Below are positions 43,087 through 52,103 of a DNA stretch of 64,000 nucleotides, piece after piece; position 1 is the stretch's first letter, and the number at the start of each line of letters is the position of its first letter. Source of the stretch: an uncultured Prevotellaceae bacterium (GTDB lineage: Bacteria; Bacteroidota; Bacteroidia; Bacteroidales; Muribaculaceae); the NCBI GenBank assembly GCA_947169265.1, contig CAMVPC010000007.1, positions 1 to 64,000 on the forward strand, read 5' to 3'. The position numbers and the translations under genes were made by a program. A model generated the notes under the pieces. It was not told where the DNA came from. It was given only the letters and a program-made list of their open reading frames with translations, and made no database searches.

Positions 43087-46000
43087 CTAATTGAGCAGAA
43101 TGTTATAGAGGGCGGTCACATCGGCACCGCTCACGACACCATCGCCGTTCACGTCGGCATCGCCGCTTACGATGGCGTTATCAAGCAGCACGTTGTAGAG
43201 AGCCGTCACGTCGGCACCGCTCACCACGCCATCGCCGTTCACGTCGCCGCGCAGGACGGTTGAACCCGTAATGCCTGTCACATAGACGTAGGCGTTGGTG
43301 ACGAAGGTGCCGAGATTATTGGGACCCACGGCAACCCATCCGGTGGTGGGGTTGAGCACGGCGCCCGCTGGTTGTGTAATGGTGCCGAACAGGTTCTCAT
43401 AGACGTACATCGAGGCTTTTTTGTAGCTGTTAGCTTGCACCGCGGCATTGTCGCCGGCCACGGTGAGGTTATTGGCGACGAAAGCTGGGGCATTGCACCA
43501 GGTGCGGATAATCACCGAGCCGTCCACGGTAAGATTCTTGGCGACAAATGCCGATGTGGTGCTGCCGCCAATCGTGGACTCGAAGAGTCCGTCGCCCGTG
43601 AAGTAAGTGTCATCGCCATCAAAGCGCGCGCCGCCACTCACGGCGATGGCCGAGCGCACATCGACCACGAGTGCGGGAATCTCGCTGAGGATGCTGCCAG
43701 TGATGGAATTGCCGCGCAGCGTGAGCGTGCCACCCTGCGAGTTGCCGACGTAGGTCACTGTTCCGTCACCCAGCACGTCGGCGGCATTGTTCGTGTTGAC
43801 TTGTGTGCCGGCAATCCACAACGGGTATCTTTCGCCGTTCACCGTCACGCGGCAGGTGGCTTCCACGCCGTTCACGTTGAGGGTGATAACGGCGCTCTCG
43901 CCCATCATGTCCTCGTTGTCGGTCATCGTCACCACATAGGTGCGCTTGTTGTTGTCGTAGGCTACGGTGGCCACCTCCTCGTTGCTGCTCGTCACGGTGG
44001 TGCGCCCGTCGGTGTTATACTGGCGCCAAGCCTCTTCCATGTTGCTGGTGATAGTCAGGTCGAGGGTGCCTCCCGGTGCCACTTCGGCCTCGGCGGGCTC
44101 GATGTTCAAGCTGTAGATTGGTTTTTCCACCACCCGCACTTTGAGGTAGTCATATCCTTGTGTTACGCCGTTCACCTCGTGGTACACGGTGAAGGAATAG
44201 GTGTGGTTAGTGAGCATTTCGCTCGTGCCGGGTATGAGCGTGATGGTGCGATTGGCCTTATCGACGGTGAACGAGGGTAGTCGTGCAGCCTGGCCTGCAT
44301 AAGACGGGAATGGACCCTGCACCGTGTAGTACTTCACTTTCACGTCGCCGGGCAGCGTGGCGCGCGCCGGGAACACGGTGAAGGGTATTCCTTCCACTTT
44401 GTTGTTGTAGTTGAAGAGGGTATCGCGATTGTTGACGAAGAGCTGGTAGGGCAGGAATGAACCGTCGTCCTCGCTCACGTTAAGATATATCTGTTGGCCG
44501 CGCACGACGGGGTCCTCGCCGCCGTCGGCAAAGAGATCCACAATCAAGGCCAGCTGGTTAGAGCCGCTAATGAGCGGTTTCATATACACGGTGGTGTAGC
44601 GCGTGTTGTCGTTCAGCGGCGTCGTGCAAGCCGAGTTGGCGTAGAGTGCGCAGTAGTTGTGACTCGTCGAGCCGTCGTAGTAGGCCGAGATGCTGAAATC
44701 CTTGCCGCGGATGCCGGGGAAGTCGGTGGCGTTGGCCGGCACGGGGTTGACGGTGAGCTTCACCACACCATTTTTCTTCGTGGTGTAAGTGACGTGCCCA
44801 TCCAGGTACTCCATCTCCACAAAGTTGCTGCCCATGGGCGTGAGCGTCACATTGAGGCCCTTGGTGAGCGTATTGGTGTCAAACAATATTGTGTTGTAAG
44901 CGCGCCGGTATCCGGCCAAGTAGGTCGCCGTCTTCTTGAATCGCGTCACCACATAGTTGATGGCCCCCTGCGTACCGCCGTTGAGCGTCAAGGAGCCGTT
45001 GCTGGTGGGCGACACGGCATTTTGCCACCAACTTTCGTCATAAGACGCTCCGACGAACTGGTCGAACTGCGTTTCGTTCAGCAAGATGTACTCCTGGGAG
45101 GAGCGCGCGTTAGTCACGTTAATCTTTCCGGCGCTCAGCGCCAGCGTGGGCTTGACGGGGTCGTTCCAGTTTTCGAGCTTGTGCACATAGTACTGTTGCG
45201 TTGCCAACTCGCCAAGATAACCATCGACCGTCACTTCGGCTGTCATATAGCAGTTCACGTCCTGCTCGGTGAAGGTGTAGCTCCACACCGAGCCGGCTAC
45301 CTCCTCCTCGGCCACGACTGCGCTGGTACCGGTGGTGGGGTTCCGCCTGACGACCCTCACGGTCTTGGCGAGTGTCTCGTAGGTGGTATAGACGTAAGGC
45401 AACAGTGGCGACAAATTCACCTGCATGGTGTCGCCCGGCACAGCTTCCTTGGTGCCTCCGCTACCCGCTCTAAGGAGAAATGGGTTGTTGGCGCCTGTGA
45501 TAGTCTGGATATTAGGTTTCCTTAGCCTCACGTAGTTGCTGAACGGCGTGCCGCTATGCAGGCCGAAGTACTCGAAGTCGTCATGGACCACTTTCACGCC
45601 GGGAAATATACCTTCATGCCCCGACAACATACCGTAAACCTCGGTGGGGCGCAGCAGGTTGATACTCGGCTCGTGAATGTCACTTTCAGTCATATACTTG
45701 GCGAGAATCGGGAACTGTGTGCCGTAAGCTTCGTAGATACTGTTGTCGAGCGAGGGAGCGATGTTGATGGTTAGCGCCGTGATGCCGTTGCCGTTATTGC
45801 CCCGTGCAACGAGCTTGTAGCCGCCCAAGATGACGGTGCGCGTATTGATGCCGTCGATGCCGCCCACGGCCAGCACGTTGCTTTGCATCGTGGTGCCCTC
45901 GAGTTTCACGGTGCCGGTGTGCTTGTTGCCCATGATGCCGTAAGAACTCTGGCCTATGGTCCGCACATTGGCATGTTGCAGCCTAAGCATGTCACTGCAA

Positions 46001-46821
46001 TAGATGCCCGTCTGGATGCCGATGACCTCAAGCGTGCAATTCGAGGCATTAAAGTCATGGCACGAGACGCAGGCATAGGTGCTGCGCTGGTGGTCTTCAG
46101 TCACATAAATCCTGCCGCCCGTGAAATTGATGTCCTGGTTGGCCGAGATTGCCGGGCCTTCATAGTTGTCAATCTGGTTGTAGTAGCCACCGCCTATGTT
46201 GACCGTGTTCACGTTCCAGATGGGACCTTTCACGATGGTGTTGCTGTTGTCGCCATCGACGCTGAACAAGTTGATGGTGTGGCCTTCCTCCCACGAGTCA
46301 ACGGCGGCCTTAGCTCCCTCAATGTTCACTGCGCTGTTCGAGAAAGTGATATACGAGCCGTTCTTGGCCACGATGGCGTCCTCGGTGAGTCCCTTGAACG
46401 TCGCCGAGCTGTTTTCCACCACCAGTTGCCCGCCATGCAGACCTAAGGCGTAGGTGCTGCCGATGACATTGACATAACCGTTGCCGCGAATGACCAAGCT
46501 CTTGGCGTTCACGGCGGTCATAAACCGTTCGTCTTGGCTCACGATAAGCTTGGCACCATTGTTGACTATGATGGTCACCTCGGTGTTAGGGGCGTAAACC
46601 TCGGCAAGGTTCACGTTGTTGTAGATGTTCATTGTGAATGCATTGCCCTCGATTTTCACATGCTTGCCCGAGCAGTTCGCATTCAAATAATCGGAAGTGC
46701 AGCCCGTGCCGCTCAGCGTCACATATTCATAGGCATGTGCGGCCTGACTTGCGAAACAAACCAGCATGGCTGCCAAAAGCATTGGTAACCAGTGTTTTCG
46801 GTGTTTGTAATCCTGTCCCAT
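43087..46821 (-). CDS. Large secreted surface protein with beta-helix-like region, Ig-like region and dockerin pair
   Basis: A 1,244-residue exported protein of unknown function. A signal peptide ends near SQAAHA. Residues about 35-400 look like a right-handed beta-helix or carbohydrate-binding solenoid, with many short strands and recurrent N, G and V (VEVYAP-like turns, IIVNNGAKL, LVIRGNGYVNVIG). A region around 905-1010 resembles a Big_2-type Ig domain (SLNIEPAEAEVAPGGTLDLTI...VTSSNEEVATV). A second solenoid-like stretch precedes the two C-terminal dockerin-like loops, GDVNGDGVVSGAD and ADVNGDGVVSGAD. It could bind polysaccharide or act as an adhesin; I do not recognise a catalytic domain. 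Confidence 0.75.
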   Translation of the reverse strand: MGQDYKHRKHWLPMLLAAMLVCFASQAAHAYEYVTLSGTGCTSDYLNANCSGKHVKIEGNAFTMNIYNNVNLAEVYAPNTEVTIIVNNGAKLIVSQDERFMTAVNAKSLVIRGNGYVNVIGSTYALGLHGGQLVVENSSATFKGLTEDAIVAKNGSYITFSNSAVNIEGAKAAVDSWEEGHTINLFSVDGDNSNTIVKGPIWNVNTVNIGGGYYNQIDNYEGPAISANQDINFTGGRIYVTEDHQRSTYACVSCHDFNASNCTLEVIGIQTGIYCSDMLRLQHANVRTIGQSSYGIMGNKHTGTVKLEGTTMQSNVLAVGGIDGINTRTVILGGYKLVARGNNGNGITALTINIAPSLDNSIYEAYGTQFPILAKYMTESDIHEPSINLLRPTEVYGMLSGHEGIFPGVKVVHDDFEYFGLHSGTPFSNYVRLRKPNIQTITGANNPFLLRAGSGGTKEAVPGDTMQVNLSPLLPYVYTTYETLAKTVRVVRRNPTTGTSAVVAEEEVAGSVWSYTFTEQDVNCYMTAEVTVDGYLGELATQQYYVHKLENWNDPVKPTLALSAGKINVTNARSSQEYILLNETQFDQFVGASYDESWWQNAVSPTSNGSLTLNGGTQGAINYVVTRFKKTATYLAGYRRAYNTILFDTNTLTKGLNVTLTPMGSNFVEMEYLDGHVTYTTKKNGVVKLTVNPVPANATDFPGIRGKDFSISAYYDGSTSHNYCALYANSACTTPLNDNTRYTTVYMKPLISGSNQLALIVDLFADGGEDPVVRGQQIYLNVSEDDGSFLPYQLFVNNRDTLFNYNNKVEGIPFTVFPARATLPGDVKVKYYTVQGPFPSYAGQAARLPSFTVDKANRTITLIPGTSEMLTNHTYSFTVYHEVNGVTQGYDYLKVRVVEKPIYSLNIEPAEAEVAPGGTLDLTITSNMEEAWRQYNTDGRTTVTSSNEEVATVAYDNNKRTYVVTMTDNEDMMGESAVITLNVNGVEATCRVTVNGERYPLWIAGTQVNTNNAADVLGDGTVTYVGNSQGGTLTLRGNSITGSILSEIPALVVDVRSAIAVSGGARFDGDDTYFTGDGLFESTIGGSTTSAFVAKNLTVDGSVIIRTWCNAPAFVANNLTVAGDNAAVQANSYKKASMYVYENLFGTITQPAGAVLNPTTGWVAVGPNNLGTFVTNAYVYVTGITGSTVLRGDVNGDGVVSGADVTALYNVLLDNAIVSGDADVNGDGVVSGADVTALYNILLN

Positions 46822-46937
46822 AATAATCTGTATTTAAGTGCAAAACAATTCCAATGCGCTAAAATAGTAAAAAACACACAAATATCCTATAAAAATGCAT
46901 AAAAAATATATACCCGCTCAGTCCTCCCGCCGCCCTA

Positions 46938-46985
46938 AACGACTACGTGCGGCACATCGTCGATAATGTGCCGCACGTGGTCGTT
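46938..46985. terminator. Long hairpin downstream of the nuclease gene
   Basis: Twenty-base arms (46938-46957 and 46966-46985) pair with one G-T wobble around an 8-base loop. It lies 26 bases beyond the stop of the nuclease gene on the minus strand and upstream of the 43087-46821 gene, so it probably separates these two transcripts. The rest of the gap is AT-rich and shows no clear promoter. Confidence 0.75.
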
Positions 46986-47010
46986 TTCGTGCTTTATCGC
47001 GGGAATGTCG

Positions 47011-48810
47011 CTACCGGTTTAGTGCGGCGCCTTGCCGCCACCAATTGGTGTTGAGCGCCGCCTCCACGCTGTTTTCGATGTTGTCGGGTAGGTTGCAAAA
47101 GAAGTCGATTCCCGTGCGCCGCTCGAGTTCGTCGATGGTGATATACTCGGCTTTCTCGCTATTGATAACGGGCCAGTCGAAAGTGTCGTAGCCGTTGGCA
47201 CCGATGACGCCGTCGTTGTAGTGCTTGGTCCAGATGCCCATGGCGTAATAGGTGTCCGAGCTGCGGTTATAGGCCAGCAATGCCATGTAGAAGTACTTGG
47301 GCACGGGAAGCACGCCCTTGCAGCGGAGGTCGCTGTAGTAGGTGCCGTTGTAAGTGGTGCTGTAATACCCGCTCTCAGTGGTCCCGTTGAGGGTGATGTC
47401 GTCGATGGTGGCCGCCTTGACGACATAGAGGGTGTCGCAACGCTTGGCCCACTTGCGCACGTCGCTCTCAAGATACATCCACTGCCCTCCGTTGTGCTCT
47501 TGCCACTGCGGTTGCATGTTGCTCAGGTAGTAAGTGAGCGACTGTTGTTCTTCGTTGGCGAGACGGTCGGCGCTGGGGCACAGGTGTCCGCGGGCATACC
47601 CGCTACCGCTGTAGTTGCGCAGAAACGAGCGGGAGGAGTAGGGAATTTCTTCATCTTCTTTGTAGGAATCAACGCGCGTGACGTTTTGCTCGGTGTTCTT
47701 GTCGTCGAGGTAGTAACATGAGAAGCGGTTGGCCTTGAGGGTGTTGTCCCACTCCAGCTCGTAGGCCAAACCATATTCCGCCTCGCTCTTGGCCAGCCAC
47801 GTTTGGCTACCGGTTTCCTTGATACGCGGCCATTCGAGGCGGTACATGTATTTCGAGGCGTTATATTTGCTCGAGAGCGAGTTTCGGTTGGCGTTGTCAT
47901 TGGTGGGCAGCACAGTATAGGTGGCGGTAGTCACCGGGCTCACCTTACCATCAAGCACGGCAATCGCCTTGAGGGTCATCGTGAAGCCCACGGTGACGAT
48001 GTAAGGCGAGAGTGCGCGGTTGAAGTAGTGGGAGAGCGTGGGGGTGCTGCCATCGGTGGTGTAATAGATTTCGCTGCCTGCGGGACCGGTGATAACCACC
48101 TGTCCGGCCACATAGAACGTGGTGCCCGAGGGCTCGCTGAACGTGGGAGCCGACACACCATCGCCACTGCCATTGAGCAGAATTTCGTAGAGGGCGGTCA
48201 CGTCGGCGCCGCTGATGACGTTGTCGCCGTTCACATCGGCGTTACCCGCCACAGCTTTGTTGTCGAGCAGGTGTCCGTAGAGTGCCGTCACGTCGGCGCC
48301 GCTGATGACGTTGTCGCCGTTCACGTCACCCTTGAGCGTGGACGTGGTCACGTCGTAGGTCACAGTCATCGTCAAGATGCTATTACCGCCGGTGCCCGTG
48401 AACGTCACCTTATTGGCCGAACCGCTCCAGTAGGTGTTGCCGCTGTCGAAGCCCGCGGGGCTCGCCGTGAGGTTCTGGCGGGCATAGAAACCGTTGAATT
48501 CCACCTTGGTGATGGTCACGTTATCGTCGCCCACAAACGAGAAGCTTTCGCCACTGCGGCTATAGAAGGTGTACTGTCCGTTGTAGTAAGTGGAATGAGG
48601 AGGCGTGGTGCCCGGCACAAGCCTGATGTCGTTGATGCGGATCTCGCTGGGGAGATTGCTCCACGAACTGCCTGGGACGGTGATGCCCATCGCCTGCAGC
48701 GACTCAGGGGTGTTGAAAGCGAAAACCACACTTTTCGTTACGGCGAATGAGGTCGCGTAACAAGCTGTAACGCAAACTATCATCGCTAAAAGGCGGGTAA
48801 TTTTATTCAT
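47011..48810 (-). CDS. Secreted DNA/RNA non-specific endonuclease with internal dockerin pair
   Basis: A 599-residue exported nuclease. Signal peptide about 1-23; a beta-rich domain 25-155; two dockerin-like loops at 161-214 (GDVNGDNVISGAD, ADVNGDNVISGAD); a chitobiase-like beta domain about 220-300 (EIYYTTDGSTPT); and a NUC1-type nuclease domain from about 310 to the end. The catalytic motif is YARGHLCPSADR with His409, and LSNMQPQ supplies the metal-binding asparagine. The usual DRGH reads ARGH here. The dockerin is internal instead of C-terminal, unlike in the other three proteins of the window. It probably degrades extracellular nucleic acid for nutrition. Confidence 0.88.
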   Translation of the reverse strand: MNKITRLLAMIVCVTACYATSFAVTKSVVFAFNTPESLQAMGITVPGSSWSNLPSEIRINDIRLVPGTTPPHSTYYNGQYTFYSRSGESFSFVGDDNVTITKVEFNGFYARQNLTASPAGFDSGNTYWSGSANKVTFTGTGGNSILTMTVTYDVTTSTLKGDVNGDNVISGADVTALYGHLLDNKAVAGNADVNGDNVISGADVTALYEILLNGSGDGVSAPTFSEPSGTTFYVAGQVVITGPAGSEIYYTTDGSTPTLSHYFNRALSPYIVTVGFTMTLKAIAVLDGKVSPVTTATYTVLPTNDNANRNSLSSKYNASKYMYRLEWPRIKETGSQTWLAKSEAEYGLAYELEWDNTLKANRFSCYYLDDKNTEQNVTRVDSYKEDEEIPYSSRSFLRNYSGSGYARGHLCPSADRLANEEQQSLTYYLSNMQPQWQEHNGGQWMYLESDVRKWAKRCDTLYVVKAATIDDITLNGTTESGYYSTTYNGTYYSDLRCKGVLPVPKYFYMALLAYNRSSDTYYAMGIWTKHYNDGVIGANGYDTFDWPVINSEKAEYITIDELERRTGIDFFCNLPDNIENSVEAALNTNWWRQGAALNR

Positions 48811-48865
48811 AAGCTGTACTTTTTATTTAAGATTATAATTCGGTTCAATTGTCAAAAAGGAGCTG

Positions 48866-48896
48866 CAAAGATACGATTTTTTGCGCCTTTCACAAA
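48866..48896 (-). promoter_or_regulatory. Promoter of the secreted nuclease gene
   Basis: On the minus strand, TTTG (48893-48896), 19 bases, TATCTTTG (48866-48873), 55 bases before the ATG at 48810. It lies immediately beyond the stop codon of the upstream AAA/nuclease gene. Confidence 0.7.
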
Positions 48897-48901
48897 TTTT
48901 T

Positions 48902-50470
48902 TCAAGCGCCGGCCACTTTCCACTCTTTTAGGGTGCGGGCCTCGGGGTCGACGACGACGCCCACCTTGACCTTGCGGCGGCGGTCGTTCCAGTAGGGGAT
49001 GAGGTAATCGCGCTCGTTGATTTGGGCCAGGGCATCGTCGACGGTAGCCGCGCCGTCGATTTTGAGTTCGAGCACGTAGATGGTGTGCCGGTTCTTGAGC
49101 GTGACGTCGCAGCGGCCACGCGCGTTACGCACCTCGGTGAGCGTCTCGATGCCCACGCAGTCAAACACAATCTTGAGTATCGTCTCGAAATCGCGTTCCG
49201 TCTTGTTGCTCAAGTCGTAAGGCAGCGACGACATGTAGCTCTTCACGGCCTCGAGCGCGGCGTCGATATCGTCGTCGAGGATGGCGCGCTGCACTACTCT
49301 CACCAGGTGTCGGTTGTCGTTGACATTCGGGCTGAGGTAACGTGGCATGAGGGTGCGGAAGAGCCCGCGGCTCACTTCGCCGTTGGGGATACCTAAGGTG
49401 TAAAGTCCGGTCGGTTTCTCGTAATCCTTGATGGTGAGATAACCACTCTGGTAAAGGATTGCCACGGCGCTCTCCATGTTGTCGAACGGCTGGTCGAAAT
49501 CGTAGTCGTACATTTTGGTCTGCTCAAGATCAGTAATGCTGAAGTTATACACTTCGAGCACTTTGAGTAGCGCCGAGGGCGTCGCGCTCGAAAACCAATA
49601 GTCCTTGAGCATGAGTGATTGGAACACGTTCACCAGGCTGAACGGGTTGTAGATTTCGGTCATTCCGGGGCCGAAACGGTAGCCGTCGTAGCGCTCGCGC
49701 AGCATTTCGAGCATCTCGTCGTAGTCGACCTCATATTCTTGTGCCATAAGCGCGATTTCGGGCTGGAAATTGTCCTCCAGCTCCCGCTGCGTGATGCCGC
49801 ACAAGCCTTCCATATCACGGTTCATCGAGATGTTCGAGAGGTTGTTGATGGTCGAGAAAATAGACATTTGCGAGAACTTGGTGATACCCGTGAGGAAGAC
49901 GAAACGCAGGTGCTCGGCCATGTTTTTCACCGGGCCGTAGAACGTGTTGTAAATCGAGCGGATAACTTGCAGCTTCTCGGGCTCGTTGATGACGTTGAGC
50001 ACCGGCGAGTCGTACTCGTCGAAAATCAGCACCGCACGATGCCCCGTGCACTCGTGCGCCGCGATGATGAGCATTTTCAGGCGGTCACCGTAGCTGAGAC
50101 CCTCACCCGATAAGCCATAAACTTTTTCGAAATTCTTCAGTATCAGGTCTAATGAAACCGCCACCGCATTGGGGTCGTCGTTCTTGCATTGCGACATGTC
50201 GAAGTGGAAGACGGGGTATCGCGTCCAGTCTTTCTCGAGGTCGGCGATAGCCAAACCTTCGAAAAGGTCCCTGCGGCCCAGGAAATAGTGTTTGAGCGTG
50301 GAGCACAGCAATGACTTGCCGAAACGCCGCGGCCGGTTCAAGAATATCGCGTCGCCGTAGTGGTTGGCCAAGCGATAGATATACTCGGTTTTGTCAACAT
50401 AGACAAAACCGCCGCTGCGAATTTTCTCAAAGTCCTGCACGCCGGCAGGGAAACGTCTTCTTTCTATCAT
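48902..50470 (-). CDS. AAA-ATPase-like / PD-(D/E)XK nuclease domain protein
   Basis: A 522-residue protein with an N-terminal AAA-ATPase-like domain (pfam09820 type: FVYVDKTEYIYRL, Walker A-like NRPRRFGKSLL at about 44-54, Walker B LIFDEYDSPV) and a C-terminal PDDEXK_9-type nuclease domain (RGRCDVTLKNRHTIYVLELKIDG with the D...E-x-K pattern). This family is present in many copies in Bacteroidales genomes and its biological role is unclear; links to mobile elements or defence are suggested only by the domain types. It has its own promoter at 50510-50541. Confidence 0.9.
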   Translation of the reverse strand: MIERRRFPAGVQDFEKIRSGGFVYVDKTEYIYRLANHYGDAIFLNRPRRFGKSLLCSTLKHYFLGRRDLFEGLAIADLEKDWTRYPVFHFDMSQCKNDDPNAVAVSLDLILKNFEKVYGLSGEGLSYGDRLKMLIIAAHECTGHRAVLIFDEYDSPVLNVINEPEKLQVIRSIYNTFYGPVKNMAEHLRFVFLTGITKFSQMSIFSTINNLSNISMNRDMEGLCGITQRELEDNFQPEIALMAQEYEVDYDEMLEMLRERYDGYRFGPGMTEIYNPFSLVNVFQSLMLKDYWFSSATPSALLKVLEVYNFSITDLEQTKMYDYDFDQPFDNMESAVAILYQSGYLTIKDYEKPTGLYTLGIPNGEVSRGLFRTLMPRYLSPNVNDNRHLVRVVQRAILDDDIDAALEAVKSYMSSLPYDLSNKTERDFETILKIVFDCVGIETLTEVRNARGRCDVTLKNRHTIYVLELKIDGAATVDDALAQINERDYLIPYWNDRRRKVKVGVVVDPEARTLKEWKVAGA

Positions 50471-50509
50471 TTCTGCGCTACGATTGTAGGTAAATTCGGT
50501 TTTAACCTA

Positions 50510-50541
50510 CAAATTTACAAAACAATTTGCAATTTTGCAAA
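50510..50541 (-). promoter_or_regulatory. Promoter of the AAA/PD-(D/E)XK gene
   Basis: On the minus strand, TTTG (50538-50541), 20 bases, TAAATTTG (50510-50517), 39 bases before the ATG. The -33 region overlaps a perfect 16-base palindrome, TTTGCAATTTTGCAAA (50526-50541), which could be an operator. Confidence 0.7.
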
Positions 50542-50632
50542 TCGAAGGCCGTCGGCCCGACATGAGCACCCGAAATAATGCACATCTATAGCCAAAATCT
50601 TTCCCTACCTCGCAATCATTTCCACATCAAAA

Positions 50633-50664
50633 TTTGCCCATATCAAGATTTATTGCGAAATTTG
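50633..50664 (+). promoter_or_regulatory. Probable promoter of thyA-folA
   Basis: TTTG (50633-50636), 20 bases, GAAATTTG (50657-50664), one mismatch to TAnnTTTG, 28 bases before the thyA ATG. Confidence 0.45.
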
Positions 50665-50692
50665 CGTTAAGTAACGAACGTAATCTCACCTA

Positions 50693-51487
50693 ATGCGACA
50701 GTATCTCGACCTTTTGCAACACGTGCTCGACAACGGAACCGACAAGCACGACCGCACCGGCACCGGCACCCGAAGCATCTTCGGCTACCAGCTGCGTTGC
50801 GACCTGAGCAAGGGATTCCCACTGCTCACCACCAAAAAACTTCACCTCAAGTCTATCATCTACGAGCTGCTTTGGTTCCTCAAGGGTGACACCAACGTCC
50901 ACTACCTCCAGCAACACGGAGTGAGGATTTGGAACGAATGGGCCGACGAAAACGGCGACCTCGGACCCGTCTACGGGCACCAGTGGCGCGCCTGGCCCGA
51001 CTACCACGGCGGCGCAATCGACCAGATGGCCGACGTCGTGGAACAAATCAAGCGTAACCCCGACTCGCGGCGGCTCATCGTCAGCGCATGGAACGTCGCC
51101 GACGTGCCCACCATGAAACTCCCTCCGTGCCACTCTCTCTTCCAGTTCTATGTCGCTAACCGACGACTGAGCCTGCAATTGTACCAGCGCAGCGCCGACC
51201 TCTTTCTGGGTGTGCCCTTCAATATCGCCAGCTACGCCTTGCTGCTCGCTATGGTGGCCCATGTCACCGGACTCGAGCCGGGCGAGTTTGTGCACACCTT
51301 TGGTGACGCCCACATCTACCTCAACCACTTCGACCAAGTGCGCGAGCAGCTCACGCGCGAACCGCGCCCGCTTCCGCGACTCATCCTCAACCCCGACGTC
51401 AAAGACCTCTTCAGCTTCGACTACGACGACATCAAGGTCGAAGACTACGACCCCTGGCCACTCATCAAAGGCACAGTCTCGGTGTGA
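50693..51487 (+). CDS. thyA: Thymidylate synthase
   Basis: Converts dUMP to dTMP with methylene-tetrahydrofolate. The 264-residue protein is the standard short bacterial form, with [12 protein letters not shown], the folate/dUMP residues in WRAW and the active-site cysteine in [10 protein letters not shown], and the closing [18 protein letters not shown]. Its partner folA follows 35 bases later, so the enzyme that regenerates tetrahydrofolate is made from the same transcript. Confidence 0.97.
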   Translation: MRQYLDLLQHVLDNGTDKHDRTGTGTRSIFGYQLRCDLSKGFPLLTTKKLHLKSIIYELLWFLKGDTNVHYLQQHGVRIWNEWADENGDLGPVYGHQWRAWPDYHGGAIDQMADVVEQIKRNPDSRRLIVSAWNVADVPTMKLPPCHSLFQFYVANRRLSLQLYQRSADLFLGVPFNIASYALLLAMVAHVTGLEPGEFVHTFGDAHIYLNHFDQVREQLTREPRPLPRLILNPDVKDLFSFDYDDIKVEDYDPWPLIKGTVSV

Positions 51488-51488
51488 A

Positions 51489-51523
51489 TGTTATGTGTAA
51501 AGTGTTAAACATCTAACCTCTTA
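51489..51523 (+). repeat. Heptad tandem repeat between thyA and folA, 5 units
   Basis: TGTTATG, TGTAAAG, TGTTAAA, CATCTAA, CCTCTTA run from just after the thyA stop into the A of the folA ATG. The phase is exactly 7 although the units are degenerate. Confidence 0.7.
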
Positions 51524-52014
51524 TGTCCCTTCACGCCATCGTAGCTATCGACGAGGCCGGAGCCATCGGGTTCAACGGGCAACTCTTGTGCCACCTCCCG
51601 CTCGACCTCAAGCACTTCAAGGCTCTCACCACGGGCCACGCCATCGTCATGGGCCGAAAAACGCTCGAGAGCTTCCCCCGCGGCCCCCTGCCGGGACGGC
51701 AAAATATCGTCCTGTCGCGTAACAAGGATTATGCGCCGCAAGGCGTGACTGTCGCCGCCACTATCGCCGCCGCACTCAAGGCCGTCGACATGCCGCAACC
51801 GGTCTTCGTCATTGGCGGCGCGCAAATCTACCGCGCCACCTTCCCGCGCGTTACCACCCTCCACCTCACCGTCATCCACCACACTTTCGCTCAAGCCGAT
51901 ACCTTCTTCCCGACCATCGACCCAGGCGAATGGCACCTGCTCGACGAAGAGCGCCACGAACCCGACGAACGGCACCCTTACGCCTTCACCTTCAAAACAC
52001 TCACGCGACGATAA
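51523..52014 (+). CDS. folA: Dihydrofolate reductase
   Basis: Reduces dihydrofolate with NADPH, completing the thymidylate cycle with thyA. The 163-residue protein shows AIVAIDEAGAIGFNGQLLCHLP, the helix DLKHFKALT with its folate-site Asp, the NADPH loop MGRKTLESFP and VIGGAQIY. The length and motifs are normal. It is the last gene of the pair and faces a convergent ABC gene. Confidence 0.96.
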   Translation: MSLHAIVAIDEAGAIGFNGQLLCHLPLDLKHFKALTTGHAIVMGRKTLESFPRGPLPGRQNIVLSRNKDYAPQGVTVAATIAAALKAVDMPQPVFVIGGAQIYRATFPRVTTLHLTVIHHTFAQADTFFPTIDPGEWHLLDEERHEPDERHPYAFTFKTLTRR

Positions 52015-52103
52015 CCCCCGCAGGGGTGCTGTGTGACGTGTCGCGCCGCCCCCCGCGCTGAGCCTCAAGCTCAACCCAAAAACAACCTATTCTCGGCTTG
52101 GGC

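Noticed and set aside
43087..46821. Assignment of the large dockerin protein as a polysaccharide lyase or glycosidase
   Set aside because: The beta-helix-like pattern is suggestive, but I could not identify catalytic residues of any enzyme family.
50526..50541. Perfect palindrome TTTGCAATTTTGCAAA as a definite operator
   Set aside because: It overlaps the -33 box and could bind a regulator, but AT-rich palindromes of this length arise easily and no regulator is encoded nearby.
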